DNA of 64,000 nucleotides from Streptomyces sp. NBC_00457 (GCF_036014015.1 NZ_CP107905.1:6386001-6450000); one strand, 5' to 3'; positions 29,001-38,751 are shown, counted from the stretch's first letter. Program-made: numbers and translations. The notes: generated by a model from the sequence alone, not told the origin.

Positions 29001-29460
29001 CGGGCTTCCTTCCCCATACATTCCCCTTGCATCTATCTTCCGCGCGCCAGCATCCCACTTGAGCCTCACGTCGCGGGAGGGTGGAGGCTGAGTGCGTCCG
29101 AGGGTGGAGGTAACCCCGAGGCGCGCTCCACCGAAGGGTGGACTGCCCCTAGGGGTCCCTCCGTACTAGGGCTCGGGGAGGGTTCGTACCCCTGGAGGAC
29201 GTGACGGGTACGGGGTCGTCCTTAACCTGGCCTTACGCCGAGGGGGGCGCCGTACCGAACCCGCGGGGGTGGGGTTTTCCCCAGGAAAAGACGGGGTCGG
29301 GCACCAGCGCGCAGGACCCTCTGCCGCGACCAGACTCATGGGCGTACCGAGTACCGAGTCTCACGCAAGAGCGCACGACCTCACGAACGCACGACTTCAC
29401 GAACGCACGGGTCCGCTGGACCAACACGCTTCATCTGCTGACCGACATAGGAGACATACC
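29001..29460. promoter_or_regulatory. Divergent MFS / ABC-exporter control region with direct repeats
   Basis: This 460-bp spacer has no supportable gene. GAGGGTGGAGG occurs twice (29077-29087, 29099-29109). A perfect CCCCTAGGGG palindrome lies at 29147-29156. Close to the ABC start there are tandem repeats: TACCGAG twice (29345-29358), and a 16-nt unit (CACGACYTCACGAACG) twice at 29374-29405. AGGAGA at 29449-29454 is the ribosome site of the ABC gene. The repeats suggest a regulator site or structured leader. Confidence 0.5.
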
Positions 29461-30249
29461 GTGACATCGGCTGTGACCATTCCCAGGCACGGGGGTACTG
29501 GAGGGCGTACGGCCGTTGCCGCGCGGGCGCGGCAGGTCGTCAAGGCGTACGGGTCCGGTGAGACCCGCGTCGTCGCCCTGGACCAGGTGGACGTGGACAT
29601 CGCTCGCGGGCAGTTCACCGCGATCATGGGCCCTTCGGGGTCCGGCAAGTCCACCTTGATGCACTGCCTCGCCGGGCTCGACACCGTGACGTCCGGGCAG
29701 ATCTACCTCGACGACACCGAGATCACCGGGCTGAAGGACAAGAAGCTCACGCAACTGCGCCGGGACAGGATCGGGTTCATCTTCCAGGCTTTCAACCTGC
29801 TGCCGACGCTCAACGCGATAGAGAACATCACCCTGCCCATGGACATCGCCGGGCGGAAGCCCGACAAGGCGTGGCTGGGGCGGGTCGTCGACACCGTGGG
29901 GCTGAGTGACCGGCTCAAGCACCGGCCGACGCAGCTGTCCGGCGGGCAGCAGCAACGTGTCGCCGTGGCCCGCGCGTTGGCCGCCCGGCCGGAGATCATC
30001 TTCGGTGACGAGCCGACCGGAAACCTGGACTCGCGGGCCGGCGCCGAGGTGCTCGGGTTCCTGCGGCGGTCCGTGGACGAGCTGGGGCAGACCATCGTGA
30101 TCGTCACCCACGACCCGGTGGCCGCCTCGTACTCCGACCGTGTGCTGTACCTCGCCGACGGGCGCATCGTCGACGAGATGTACAAGCCGACCGCCGAGGC
30201 CGTCCTCGACCGGATGAAGGACTTCGACGCCCGGGGACGTACGTCATGA
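29461..30249 (+). CDS. ABC transporter ATP-binding protein, MacB/LolD-like
   Basis: The 262-residue ATPase has Walker A GPSGSGKST, the Q-loop in FIFQAFNLLPTLNAIENI, signature LSGGQQQRVAVARAL, Walker B IIFGDEPTGNLD and the H-loop VTHD. It powers the FtsX-like permease encoded by the overlapping next gene (ATGA). MacB-type systems use ATP hydrolysis for mechanotransmission, driving export of peptides or lipoproteins or signalling stress. The GTG start follows AGGAGA. A second, very similar ATPase/permease pair lies at 56.3-59.6 kb. Confidence 0.95.
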   Translation: MTSAVTIPRHGGTGGRTAVAARARQVVKAYGSGETRVVALDQVDVDIARGQFTAIMGPSGSGKSTLMHCLAGLDTVTSGQIYLDDTEITGLKDKKLTQLRRDRIGFIFQAFNLLPTLNAIENITLPMDIAGRKPDKAWLGRVVDTVGLSDRLKHRPTQLSGGQQQRVAVARALAARPEIIFGDEPTGNLDSRAGAEVLGFLRRSVDELGQTIVIVTHDPVAASYSDRVLYLADGRIVDEMYKPTAEAVLDRMKDFDARGRTS

Positions 30250-32810
30250 CCGTCCTGAAGACCTCGATGCGCAACTTCTTCGCGCACAAGGGCCGCATGG
30301 CTCTGTCCGCGGTCGCGGTGCTGCTGTCGGTGGCGTTCGTGTGCGGCACGCTCGTGTTCACCGACACCATGAACACGACGTTCGACAAGCTCTTCGCGAC
30401 GACGTCCTCCGACGTGACGGTCTCCCCGAAGGAGGCCAAGACCGACGAGGCCCCGCAGAACGGCGTCCCGGAGTCGCTGCCCGCCTCGCTGCTGGCGCGG
30501 GCCCAGCAGGCCGAGGGCGTCAAGTCGGCCGAGGGCGCGGTCAGTTCGATGAACGTGACCGTCGTCAACAGCGACAACAAGAACATGGGGTCGACGACCG
30601 GCGCGCCCACCATCGCCGGCAACTGGACCAAGAACGACCTGCGTTCCATGGAGATCACCTCCGGACACGCCCCGCGCGGGCCGACCGAGGTGATGGTCGA
30701 CGCCGACACCGCCGACAAGCACGACCTGAAGCTGGGCGACGAGCTGCGCACCATCGCGCAGACCGGTGACTTCACCGCGAAGATCGTCGGCATCGCCACC
30801 TTCAAGGTGACCAACCCCGGCGCCTCCGTCGTCTACTTCGACACCGACACCGCCCAGCGCGAACTCCTCGGCTCCACCGGCCGGTTCACGCAGTTCAACG
30901 TCACCGCCGCGGCGGGCGTCTCCGACACACAGCTCAAGCAGAACGTCACGCAGGCCCTGGACGGCACGTACAAGATCCAGACGCAGCAGGAGACCGCGGA
31001 CGAGAACCGCAAGGACGTCGGCGAGTTCATGGACGTCATCAAGTACGCCATGCTCGGCTTCGCCGGGATCGCCTTCCTCGTCGGCATCTTCCTGATCATC
31101 AACACCTTCTCGATGCTGGTCGCCCAGCGCACCCGCGAGATCGGCCTGATGCGGGCGATCGGTTCGTCCCGCAAGCAGGTCAACCGCTCCGTGCTGGTCG
31201 AGGCGCTGTTCCTGGGTGTCGTGGGCTCCCTCCTCGGCGTCGCCGCCGGGGTCGGTATCGCGATCGGCCTGATGAAGCTCATGTCGATGGCCGGGATGAA
31301 CCTCTCCACCGACGACCTCACCATCAAGGTCAGCACCCCGGTCGCCGGTGTGATCCTCGGCGTCGTCGTCACCGTCCTCGCCGCCTATCTGCCGGCCCGC
31401 CGCGCCGGCAAGGTCTCCCCGATGGCCGCGCTACGCGACGCCGGTACGCCGGCCGACGTCAAGGCGGGCTGGATCCGCGGCGTGATCGGCACGGTGCTCA
31501 CGGGCGCCGGCGGGTTCGCCCTCTTCACCGCGGCGAACGCGGACAAGGCGAGCGACGGCGCGCTGATGCTGGGCGCGGGGATCGTCCTCTCCCTCATCGG
31601 CTTCGTCGTCATCGGCCCGCTGCTGGCGGGCGCGGTCGTCCGGGTGATCAGCGCGGTGCTGCTGCGGGCCTTCGGTCCCGTCGGCCGCATGGCCGAACGC
31701 AACGCGCTGCGCAACCCGCGCCGCACCGGCGCCACCGCCGCGGCCCTGATGATCGGCCTCGCACTCGTCGCCTGTCTGTCGGTCGTCGGCTCCTCGATGG
31801 TCGCCTCGGCCACCAGCGAGCTCGACAAGTCGGTCGGCGCGGACTTCATCGTCCAGGGCAACCAGCGGATCGTGCCGCAGGCCCAGAAGGCGATGGAGCA
31901 GAGCCCGGGCCTGGCCCACGTCACCTCCTACAAGGACGTCGAAGCCACGCTGACCTCCCCGGACGGCAAGACGGACGACACCAGCCTCACCGCCGCCGAC
32001 CCGACGTACGCGGAGGATCTGCGCCGCGCCACCACGGCGGGCAGCCTGCCGGCCGCGTACGGCAAGAACGCCATGTCGGTCGGCACCGACTACGCCAAGA
32101 AGCACGGCGTCCGCGTCGGCGACACCATCACCGTCGCCTTCAAGGGCGGCGAGACGGCGAAGCTCAAGGTCGCCGCCATCACCGACGACGACACCGCCAT
32201 CGACCAGGGGGCGCTCTACACCAGCCTCGAGACGATGCGGAAGTACGTGCCCGCCGACAGGATCCCGCCGAACGAGATCATGTTCGCCAAGGCCAAGGAC
32301 GGTCAGCAGGACCAGGCGTACGCCGCCCTGAAGAAGGCCCTGGAGCCGTACCCGCAGTACCAGGTCCGTGACCAGACCGACTACAAGCAGGAACTGAAGG
32401 ACCAGGTCGGACAGCTCCTGAACATGGTCTACGGCCTGCTCGCCCTGGCGATCATCGTGGCGGTGCTGGGTGTCGTGAACACCCTGGCCCTCTCGGTGGT
32501 GGAACGGACGCGGGAGATCGGCCTGATGCGGGCGATCGGCCTCTCGCGGCGCCAACTGCGCCGGATGATCCGCATGGAGTCGGTGGTCATCGCCCTGTTC
32601 GGCGCGCTGCTGGGGCTCGGCCTGGGCATGGGCTGGGGCGCCACCGCCCAGAAGCTCCTCGCCCTGGAGGGCCTCAACGTCCTGGAGATCCCCTGGGTGA
32701 CCATCGGCGGCGTGTTCATCGGCTCGGCCTTCGTCGGCCTCTTCGCCGCCCTCATCCCGGCGTTCCGGGCGGGCCGCATGAACGTCCTGAACGCCATCGC
32801 GACCGAGTAG
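30246..32810 (+). CDS. ABC transporter permease, FtsX/MacB family, duplicated core
   Basis: The 854-residue protein has an N-terminal helix (residues ~18-38), a large extracellular MacB_PCD-like domain, then three FtsX helices (~260-390). Two further helices and a second extracellular domain follow, then a final three-helix FtsX unit (~725-845). Both FtsX units contain the typical VxxRTREIGLMRAIGxSRxQ cytoplasmic loop. It forms the membrane part of the exporter with the upstream ATPase. Substrate is unknown. A large palindromic element lies about 95 bp downstream. Confidence 0.93.
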   Translation: MTVLKTSMRNFFAHKGRMALSAVAVLLSVAFVCGTLVFTDTMNTTFDKLFATTSSDVTVSPKEAKTDEAPQNGVPESLPASLLARAQQAEGVKSAEGAVSSMNVTVVNSDNKNMGSTTGAPTIAGNWTKNDLRSMEITSGHAPRGPTEVMVDADTADKHDLKLGDELRTIAQTGDFTAKIVGIATFKVTNPGASVVYFDTDTAQRELLGSTGRFTQFNVTAAAGVSDTQLKQNVTQALDGTYKIQTQQETADENRKDVGEFMDVIKYAMLGFAGIAFLVGIFLIINTFSMLVAQRTREIGLMRAIGSSRKQVNRSVLVEALFLGVVGSLLGVAAGVGIAIGLMKLMSMAGMNLSTDDLTIKVSTPVAGVILGVVVTVLAAYLPARRAGKVSPMAALRDAGTPADVKAGWIRGVIGTVLTGAGGFALFTAANADKASDGALMLGAGIVLSLIGFVVIGPLLAGAVVRVISAVLLRAFGPVGRMAERNALRNPRRTGATAAALMIGLALVACLSVVGSSMVASATSELDKSVGADFIVQGNQRIVPQAQKAMEQSPGLAHVTSYKDVEATLTSPDGKTDDTSLTAADPTYAEDLRRATTAGSLPAAYGKNAMSVGTDYAKKHGVRVGDTITVAFKGGETAKLKVAAITDDDTAIDQGALYTSLETMRKYVPADRIPPNEIMFAKAKDGQQDQAYAALKKALEPYPQYQVRDQTDYKQELKDQVGQLLNMVYGLLALAIIVAVLGVVNTLALSVVERTREIGLMRAIGLSRRQLRRMIRMESVVIALFGALLGLGLGMGWGATAQKLLALEGLNVLEIPWVTIGGVFIGSAFVGLFAALIPAFRAGRMNVLNAIATE

Positions 32811-32903
32811 CCACCGCATACGGGGGTTGCGGGGGAAGGGCCCGGTGCCGGGGAGTCTTGGGGGACTCTCCGGCACCGGGTTCGCGCATGCCGGCGCGGA
32901 TTT

Positions 32904-33134
32904 CGCCCCCGCCGCCCCTACCCGTCCCATCCCCCAGGGGCTCCGCCCCTTCAACCCCGCCAGGGGGCTCTGCCCCCTGGACCCCCGCTCCTCAAACGCC
33001 GGAGAGGCTGGATTTTCAGCGCCGGGTAGGCATCATCCAGCCCGTCCGGCGTTTGAGGACGAGGCCGTTCAGGCCGAAGCGGGGGTCTGGGGGCGCAGCC
33101 CCCAGGGATGGGACGGGTAGGGGCGGCGGGGGCG
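32904..33134. repeat. Nested inverted-repeat element between ABC permease and mfd
   Basis: Two 30-nt arms (32904-32933 and 33105-33134) are exact reverse complements. Inside them lie a second exact pair, CCTCAAACGCCGGA (32990-33003) and its complement (33045-33058), and a third short pair CTGGAT/ATCCAG around the centre. Two local GC-rich hairpins (AGGGGCTCCGCCCCT type) sit between the arms. The transcript could fold into one long cruciform-like rod. This type of palindromic module recurs between Streptomyces genes. It probably ends the ABC mRNA. The rest of the 32811-33261 gap holds no gene. Confidence 0.85.
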
Positions 33135-33261
33135 AGAAACCCGGGGTTATCCACAGCCCCCGACACCCGCGCCGACGCCGACGTACGCTGGAGACCCCCC
33201 GGCCCGTGTGACGAGTCGGGCCCTTCGTGTTGCCCACCCCCCGGACGGAAGCCCCCTCCAC

Positions 33262-36200
33262 ATGAGCCTGCACGGTCTGCTCGATGCCGTCGTCAAGGAC
33301 ACCGCCCTCGCGGAAGCGACCAAGGCGGCCGCAGACGGCAACCGCATGCACATCGACCTGGTCGGCCCCCCAGCGGCCCGCCCCTTCGCCGTCGCCGCGC
33401 TGGCCCGCGAGTCCGGTCGCCCCGTCCTCGCGGTGACCGCGACCGGCCGCGAGGCGGAGGACCTGGCCGCGGCCCTCCGCTCCCTGCTCCCCCCGGAGGG
33501 CATCGCGGAGTACCCGTCGTGGGAGACCCTCCCGCACGAGCGACTGAGCCCCCGCAGCGACACCATGGGCCGCCGCCTCGCCGTCCTGCGCCGCCTGGCC
33601 CACCCCAGGGCCGACGACCCGGAGACGGGCCCGGTCTCCGTGGTCGTGGCGCCCGTACGCTCCGTACTCCAGCCCCAGGTCAAGGGCCTCGGCGACTTGG
33701 AACCCGTCGCCCTGCGCACCGGCGAGAGCGCCGACCTGAACACCGTCGTGGAGGCCCTCGCCGCCGCCGCGTACGCGCGCGTGGAGCTCGTCGAGAAGCG
33801 CGGCGAGTTCGCCGTACGAGGCGGCATCCTGGACGTCTTCCCGCCCACCGAGGAACACCCCCTGCGGGTGGAGTTCTGGGGCGACGACATCGAGGAGATC
33901 CGCTACTTCAAGGTCGCCGACCAGCGCTCCCTGGAGGTCGCCGAGCACGGCCTGTGGGCGCCGCCCTGCCGCGAGCTGCTGCTGACGGACGAGGTGCGGG
34001 CACGCGCGCGTGCCCTCGCCGAGGCCCACCCGGAGCTGGGTGAGCTGCTCGGCAAGATCGCCGAGGGGATCGCGGTGGAGGGCATGGAGTCCCTCGCGCC
34101 GGTCCTCGTCGACGACATGGAGCTGCTGATCGACGTACTGCCGAAGGGCGCCATGGCCGTCGTATGCGATCCGGAGCGGGTACGCACGCGTGCCTCGGAT
34201 CTCGTGGCGACGTCGCAGGAGTTCCTGCAGGCATCCTGGGCGGCCACCGCGGGCGGCGGCGACGCGCCGATCGACGTCGACGCGGCCTCCCTGTGGTCCA
34301 TCGCGGACGTCCGGGACCGGGCGCGCGAGCTGGACATGATGTGGTGGTCCGTGTCGCCGTTCGCGGCGGACGAGGAACTGGACGCCGACACGCTCAAGCT
34401 CGGCATGCACGCGCCGGAGTCGTACCGCGGGGACACCGCGCGGGCGCTCGCCGACACCAAGGGCTGGCTCGCCGACGGCTGGCGCACGGTGTACGTGACG
34501 GAGGCGCACGGCCCGGCGGCCAGGACCGTCGAGGTGCTCGGCGGCGAGGGCATCGCCGCGCGGCTCGACGCGGACCTAGGCGAGATCTCCCCGTCCGTCG
34601 TGCACGTGGCGTGCGGCTCGATCGACTACGGCTTCGTCGATACGGCGCTGAAGCTCGCGGTCCTCACCGAGACCGACCTCTCCGGGCAGAAGGCGGCCGG
34701 CAAGGACGGCGCCCGGATGCCCGCGCGGCGCCGCAAGACCATCGACCCGCTGACCCTGGAGGCGGGCGACTACATCGTGCACGAGCAGCACGGTGTCGGC
34801 CGGTACATCGAGATGGTGCAGCGCACGGTGCAGGGCGCGACCCGCGAGTACCTGGTCGTGGAGTACGCCCCCGCCAAGCGCGGCCAGCCCGGCGACCGGC
34901 TCTACATCCCCACCGACCAGCTGGAGCAGATCACCAAGTACGTCGGCGGCGAGGCCCCGACCCTGCACCGGCTCGGCGGCGCCGACTGGACGAAGACGAA
35001 GGCCCGCGCCAAGAAGGCGGTCAAGGAGATCGCCGCGGACCTGATCAAGCTGTACAGCGCGCGCATGGCTGCCCCCGGACACACCTTCGGCGCGGACACC
35101 CCGTGGCAGCGGGAGCTGGAGGACGCCTTCCCGTACATGGAGACGCCCGACCAGCTCACCACCATCGCCGAGGTCAAGGAGGACATGGAGAAGTCGGTCC
35201 CCATGGACCGCCTGATCTGCGGCGACGTCGGCTACGGCAAGACGGAGATCGCGGTCCGCGCCGCCTTCAAGGCCGTCCAGGACGGCAAGCAGGTCGCCGT
35301 GCTCGTCCCGACGACCCTGCTGGTGCAGCAGCACTTCGGCACGTTCAGCGAGCGGTACTCGCAATTCCCGGTCAACGTCCGGGCGTTGAGCCGCTTCCAG
35401 ACGGACACGGAGGCGAAGGCGACCCTGGAGGGCCTGCGCGAGGGCTCGGTGGACGTCGTCATCGGCACGCACCGGCTGTTCTCCTCCGAGACCAAGTTCA
35501 AGGACCTCGGCCTGGTCATCGTCGACGAGGAGCAGCGCTTCGGCGTCGAGCACAAGGAGCAGCTGAAGAAGCTGCGCGCGAACGTCGACGTCCTGACGAT
35601 GTCCGCGACCCCCATCCCGCGCACCCTGGAGATGGCGGTCACCGGCATCCGCGAGATGTCGACGATCACCACCCCGCCGGAGGAGCGCCACCCGGTGCTG
35701 ACCTTCGTCGGGCCGTACGAGGAGAAGCAGATCGGCGCGGCCATCCGCCGTGAACTCCTGCGCGAGGGCCAGGTCTTCTACATCCACAACCGTGTCGAGT
35801 CCATCGACCGGGCGGCGGCGCGGCTGCGCGAGATCGTGCCCGAGGCGCGGATCGCGACGGCCCACGGCCAGATGTCGGAGCAGGCGCTGGAGCAGGTCGT
35901 CGTCGACTTCTGGGAGAAGCGGTACGACGTGCTGGTGTCGACGACGATCGTCGAGTCCGGCATCGACATCTCCAACGCCAATACGCTCATCGTGGAGCGC
36001 GGCGACAACTTCGGCCTGTCCCAGCTGCACCAGCTGCGCGGGCGCGTGGGCCGTGGACGCGAGCGCGGCTACGCGTACTTCCTGTACCCGCCGGAGAAGC
36101 CGCTGACCGAGACCGCCCACGAGCGGCTCGCGACCATCGCCCAGCACACCGAGATGGGCGCGGGCATGTACGTCGCCATGAAGGACCTGGAGATCCGCGG

Positions 36201-36792
36201 CGCCGGAAACCTCCTGGGCGGCGAGCAGTCCGGGCATATCGCGGGCGTCGGCTTCGACCTGTACGTACGGATGGTCGGCGAGGCGGTGGCGGACTACCGG
36301 GCCTCCCTGGAGGGCGGTGTCGAGGAGGAGCCGCCGCTGGAGGTCAAGATCGAGCTGCCGGTGGACGCGCATGTCCCGCACGACTACGCGCCTGGCGAGC
36401 GGCTCAGGCTGCAGGCCTACCGGTCCATCGCCTCCGCCAACACGGAGGAGGACATCAAGTCCGTACGCGAGGAACTCGTCGACCGCTACGGCAAGTTGCC
36501 CGAGCCGGTGGAGAACCTGCTGCTGGTGGCCGGACTCCGGATGCTCGCGCGCGCGTGCGGCGTCGGCGAGATCGTCCTCCAGGGCAACAACATCCGCTTC
36601 GCGCCGGTGGAGTTGCGCGAGTCGCAGGAGCTGCGCGTCAAGCGCCTGTACCCGGGGACGGTCATCAAGCCGGCCGCCCACCAGCTGCTGGTGCCGCGCC
36701 CGAAGACCGCGAAGGTGGGCGGGAAGCCGCTGGTCGGGCGGGAGTTGCTCGGCTGGGTCGGGGAGTTCCTGGCGTCGATCCTGGGGTCGTAG
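33262..36792 (+). CDS. mfd: Transcription-repair coupling factor
   Basis: The 1176-residue translocase frees RNA polymerase stalled at DNA damage and recruits UvrA. Domains in order are as follows. The UvrB-like region is 1-~330, and the CarD-like RNAP interaction domain starts near 490 (GDYIVHEQHGVGRYIEM). The RecG-like helicase has Walker A GDVGYGKTE, DEEQRFGVEHK and SATPIPRTLEMA. The TRG segment (HQLRGRVGRGRERGYAY) and the TRCF C-terminal domain follow. The ATG at 33262 begins the conserved MSLHGLLDAV. It is the usual length. Confidence 0.97.
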   Translation: MSLHGLLDAVVKDTALAEATKAAADGNRMHIDLVGPPAARPFAVAALARESGRPVLAVTATGREAEDLAAALRSLLPPEGIAEYPSWETLPHERLSPRSDTMGRRLAVLRRLAHPRADDPETGPVSVVVAPVRSVLQPQVKGLGDLEPVALRTGESADLNTVVEALAAAAYARVELVEKRGEFAVRGGILDVFPPTEEHPLRVEFWGDDIEEIRYFKVADQRSLEVAEHGLWAPPCRELLLTDEVRARARALAEAHPELGELLGKIAEGIAVEGMESLAPVLVDDMELLIDVLPKGAMAVVCDPERVRTRASDLVATSQEFLQASWAATAGGGDAPIDVDAASLWSIADVRDRARELDMMWWSVSPFAADEELDADTLKLGMHAPESYRGDTARALADTKGWLADGWRTVYVTEAHGPAARTVEVLGGEGIAARLDADLGEISPSVVHVACGSIDYGFVDTALKLAVLTETDLSGQKAAGKDGARMPARRRKTIDPLTLEAGDYIVHEQHGVGRYIEMVQRTVQGATREYLVVEYAPAKRGQPGDRLYIPTDQLEQITKYVGGEAPTLHRLGGADWTKTKARAKKAVKEIAADLIKLYSARMAAPGHTFGADTPWQRELEDAFPYMETPDQLTTIAEVKEDMEKSVPMDRLICGDVGYGKTEIAVRAAFKAVQDGKQVAVLVPTTLLVQQHFGTFSERYSQFPVNVRALSRFQTDTEAKATLEGLREGSVDVVIGTHRLFSSETKFKDLGLVIVDEEQRFGVEHKEQLKKLRANVDVLTMSATPIPRTLEMAVTGIREMSTITTPPEERHPVLTFVGPYEEKQIGAAIRRELLREGQVFYIHNRVESIDRAAARLREIVPEARIATAHGQMSEQALEQVVVDFWEKRYDVLVSTTIVESGIDISNANTLIVERGDNFGLSQLHQLRGRVGRGRERGYAYFLYPPEKPLTETAHERLATIAQHTEMGAGMYVAMKDLEIRGAGNLLGGEQSGHIAGVGFDLYVRMVGEAVADYRASLEGGVEEEPPLEVKIELPVDAHVPHDYAPGERLRLQAYRSIASANTEEDIKSVREELVDRYGKLPEPVENLLLVAGLRMLARACGVGEIVLQGNNIRFAPVELRESQELRVKRLYPGTVIKPAAHQLLVPRPKTAKVGGKPLVGRELLGWVGEFLASILGS

Positions 36793-36896
36793 GGCCGCAG
36801 GAGTGTGTGAAGGAGTGAGTAAAGCCGTCCGCGGGACGTGGGTGTCCGCGGACGGCCTGGTCTGCTGTCCTCCGTTGTCCTCCGTGAGTCTGGTGG

Positions 36897-37082
36897 CTAC
36901 GGCTGTTCGGGCCTGTCGCGATCCATGCCCATGGCGCCTTCGGCCTTCTGCTGCGCCTGGTCGACCTGGCTCTCGTACTTGTTGCCCGTCTTCTCGTTGA
37001 TCTTCTGTTCCGCGGTGTCGGAGGCGCCCTTGGCCTTCTCCTGCGCCGCCTTGTTGCTCTTGAACCTGTCGAAGATGCCCAT
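36897..37082 (-). CDS. Small MT0933-like (Rv0909-type) antitoxin family protein
   Basis: This 61-residue, charged, helical protein starts MGIFDRFKSNKAAQEKAK and contains INEKTGNKYESQVDQAQQKAEGAMG. The pattern matches MT0933/Rv0909-like proteins, annotated as antitoxins because the mycobacterial gene neighbours a toxin. AAGGAG lies 7 nt upstream of the ATG. No partner toxin is adjacent here, so a general stress or unknown role is as likely. It converges with mfd. Confidence 0.75.
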   Translation of the reverse strand: MGIFDRFKSNKAAQEKAKGASDTAEQKINEKTGNKYESQVDQAQQKAEGAMGMDRDRPEQP

Positions 37083-37192
37083 CCAGATCTCCTTCCGGAG
37101 GTGACTCAGAACCGACGATACGCCCGACTTGAGGCGAATGCTCCTTTAGGGCCTCTATGGTCTGGACCTCTGGGCCGCTACCGTGGGACAAC

Positions 37193-37963
37193 GTGAAACA
37201 ACTCAGGGGTGGGGCGGCCGCCGCCGCCGTCATGCTCGGCATGGCACTACTGCTCGCGGGCTGCGAGAACGTCGATCTGCCCGAGGCCGACAGCGAGCCC
37301 GCCGGCTCCGACGGACCCTCCGGCTCCGGCTCCGGCACCAGCCCGTTCGACAACCCGGACGGAACGAAACCGGGCCTCGCGCCCCTCACTTCGGACGCCG
37401 ACCGGGCCGAGGCGCGGGCGCTGATCGAGAAGGTGGCGACCAAGGGGCGCGGCCCGAAGACGGGCTACGACCGAGACGAGTTCGGCTATGCGTGGATGGA
37501 CACGGCGGACGGGGTGCCGCTGGCCCGCAACGGCTGCGACACGCGCAACGACCTCCTCCAACGGGACGGCGAGGACATCCGTTTCCGCTCCGGCTCGGAC
37601 TGCGTCGTCATCTCCATGACCCTGCACGACCCGTACACCGGGACGACCATCGAGTGGCGCAAGCAGAAGGCCACCGAGGTGCAGATCGACCACATGGTGC
37701 CGCTGTCCTACAGCTGGCAGATGGGCACCGCACGCTGGTCCGAGGACAAACGCGAGCAACTGGCGAACGACCCGCTCAACCTGATCCCGGCCCAGGGCCG
37801 CGCCAACAGCTCCAAGGGCGACTCAGGCCCCGCGTCCTGGCTCCCGCCGAACAAACGGATCCGCTGTTCCTACGTGGTCCGCTTCGCGCAGGTCTCCGTC
37901 AAGTACGAGCTGCCGGTGACGGCGCCCGACAAAGAAATGATGCTGCGCCAGTGCGGAGGCTGA
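37193..37963 (+). CDS. Secreted lipoprotein with HNH-type (DUF1524) nuclease domain
   Basis: The 256-residue protein has a lipoprotein signal with lipobox LLAGC (Cys24). A Ser/Gly/Asp-rich linker and a domain of about 190 residues follow. The nuclease signature is VQIDHMVPLSYSW plus DPLNLIPAQGRANSSKGD, the DH...N...K pattern of DUF1524/GmrSD-like HNH enzymes. Cys residues suggest two disulfides outside the cell. It should degrade nucleic acid at the cell surface for nutrition or competition. The GTG at 37193 has TACCGT 9 nt upstream and no ribosome site, hinting at a near-leaderless mRNA. Confidence 0.88.
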   Translation: MKQLRGGAAAAAVMLGMALLLAGCENVDLPEADSEPAGSDGPSGSGSGTSPFDNPDGTKPGLAPLTSDADRAEARALIEKVATKGRGPKTGYDRDEFGYAWMDTADGVPLARNGCDTRNDLLQRDGEDIRFRSGSDCVVISMTLHDPYTGTTIEWRKQKATEVQIDHMVPLSYSWQMGTARWSEDKREQLANDPLNLIPAQGRANSSKGDSGPASWLPPNKRIRCSYVVRFAQVSVKYELPVTAPDKEMMLRQCGG

Positions 37964-37978
37964 ACCTACGGTGACCGC

Positions 37979-38722
37979 ATGGAGCTGAAGATATGGAGCC
38001 TCGCCGAGCGTCCCGAGGCGCGTGAGCGGATCGCCGAAATGCCGCACAGCTGGGCGGAGTTCGTCATCAACGACGCCGTGGGCGACGCGCACTATCCGCG
38101 CATCGCAGCCGAACTCCCCGAGTTCGTGCTGTTCGCCGAGGACGAGACGGGGGAGGTCGTCGCGCACGCCCATAGCGTGCCGTTCGCGCTCGCCGCCGAA
38201 GGGCGGGGGCACCTGCCCGCGCGCGGGTGGGACGAGGTGCTCGTGTGGGCCTTCAGCGATCTGCGCCGCGGGGTGCGGCCCGACACGGTCAGCGCCATCT
38301 CCGTCACCGTCGCCCCGCACGCCCAGGGGCGCGGACTGTCCGGCCGCATGCTGTCGGCGATGCGCGAGAACGCCCGCGCGCACGGCTTCGGCGAGGTCGT
38401 CGCCCCGGTCCGGCCCAGCGCCAAGCACCTCGAAGTGCGCACGCCCATCGAGGAGTACGCCCACCGCGTACGCCCCGACGGGCTCCCGCACGACCCCTGG
38501 CTGCGCGTCCACGCCCGCGCCGGCGCCGTCATCGACTCCATCGCCCCGGCGTCCATGACCGTCACCGGCTCGCTGGAGCAGTGGCGCGGCTGGACGGGCC
38601 TGCCCTTCGACACCGCCGGCGACATCGAGGTGCCGGGCGCCCTGGTGCCGGTGCGGTGCGAACCGGAGCAGGGGTACGCCGTATATGTCGAGCCCAACGT
38701 GTGGATGCGGCACGCGGTGTGA
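37979..38722 (+). CDS. GNAT-family N-acetyltransferase
   Basis: The 247-residue protein has a GNAT acetyl-CoA site: SAISVTVAPHAQGRGLSGRMLSAMRENARAHGFGEV, with the QGRGLS loop. A C-terminal extension has EVRTPIEEYAHRVRPDGLPHDPWLRVHARAGAVI. The substrate is not known. TACGGT at 37967-37972 lies 7 nt before the ATG and no ribosome site is present, so the mRNA is probably leaderless. The gene starts 15 bp after the nuclease lipoprotein gene. Confidence 0.85.
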   Translation: MELKIWSLAERPEARERIAEMPHSWAEFVINDAVGDAHYPRIAAELPEFVLFAEDETGEVVAHAHSVPFALAAEGRGHLPARGWDEVLVWAFSDLRRGVRPDTVSAISVTVAPHAQGRGLSGRMLSAMRENARAHGFGEVVAPVRPSAKHLEVRTPIEEYAHRVRPDGLPHDPWLRVHARAGAVIDSIAPASMTVTGSLEQWRGWTGLPFDTAGDIEVPGALVPVRCEPEQGYAVYVEPNVWMRHAV

Positions 38723-38751
38723 GGGTGCGGCTCTCGCCTGGAGGGGCGCAG

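Noticed and set aside
33147..33155. Perfect TTATCCACA DnaA box, and TGTGGACAA at 42326
   Set aside because: Single isolated boxes; an origin would show a cluster of many boxes beside dnaA/dnaN.
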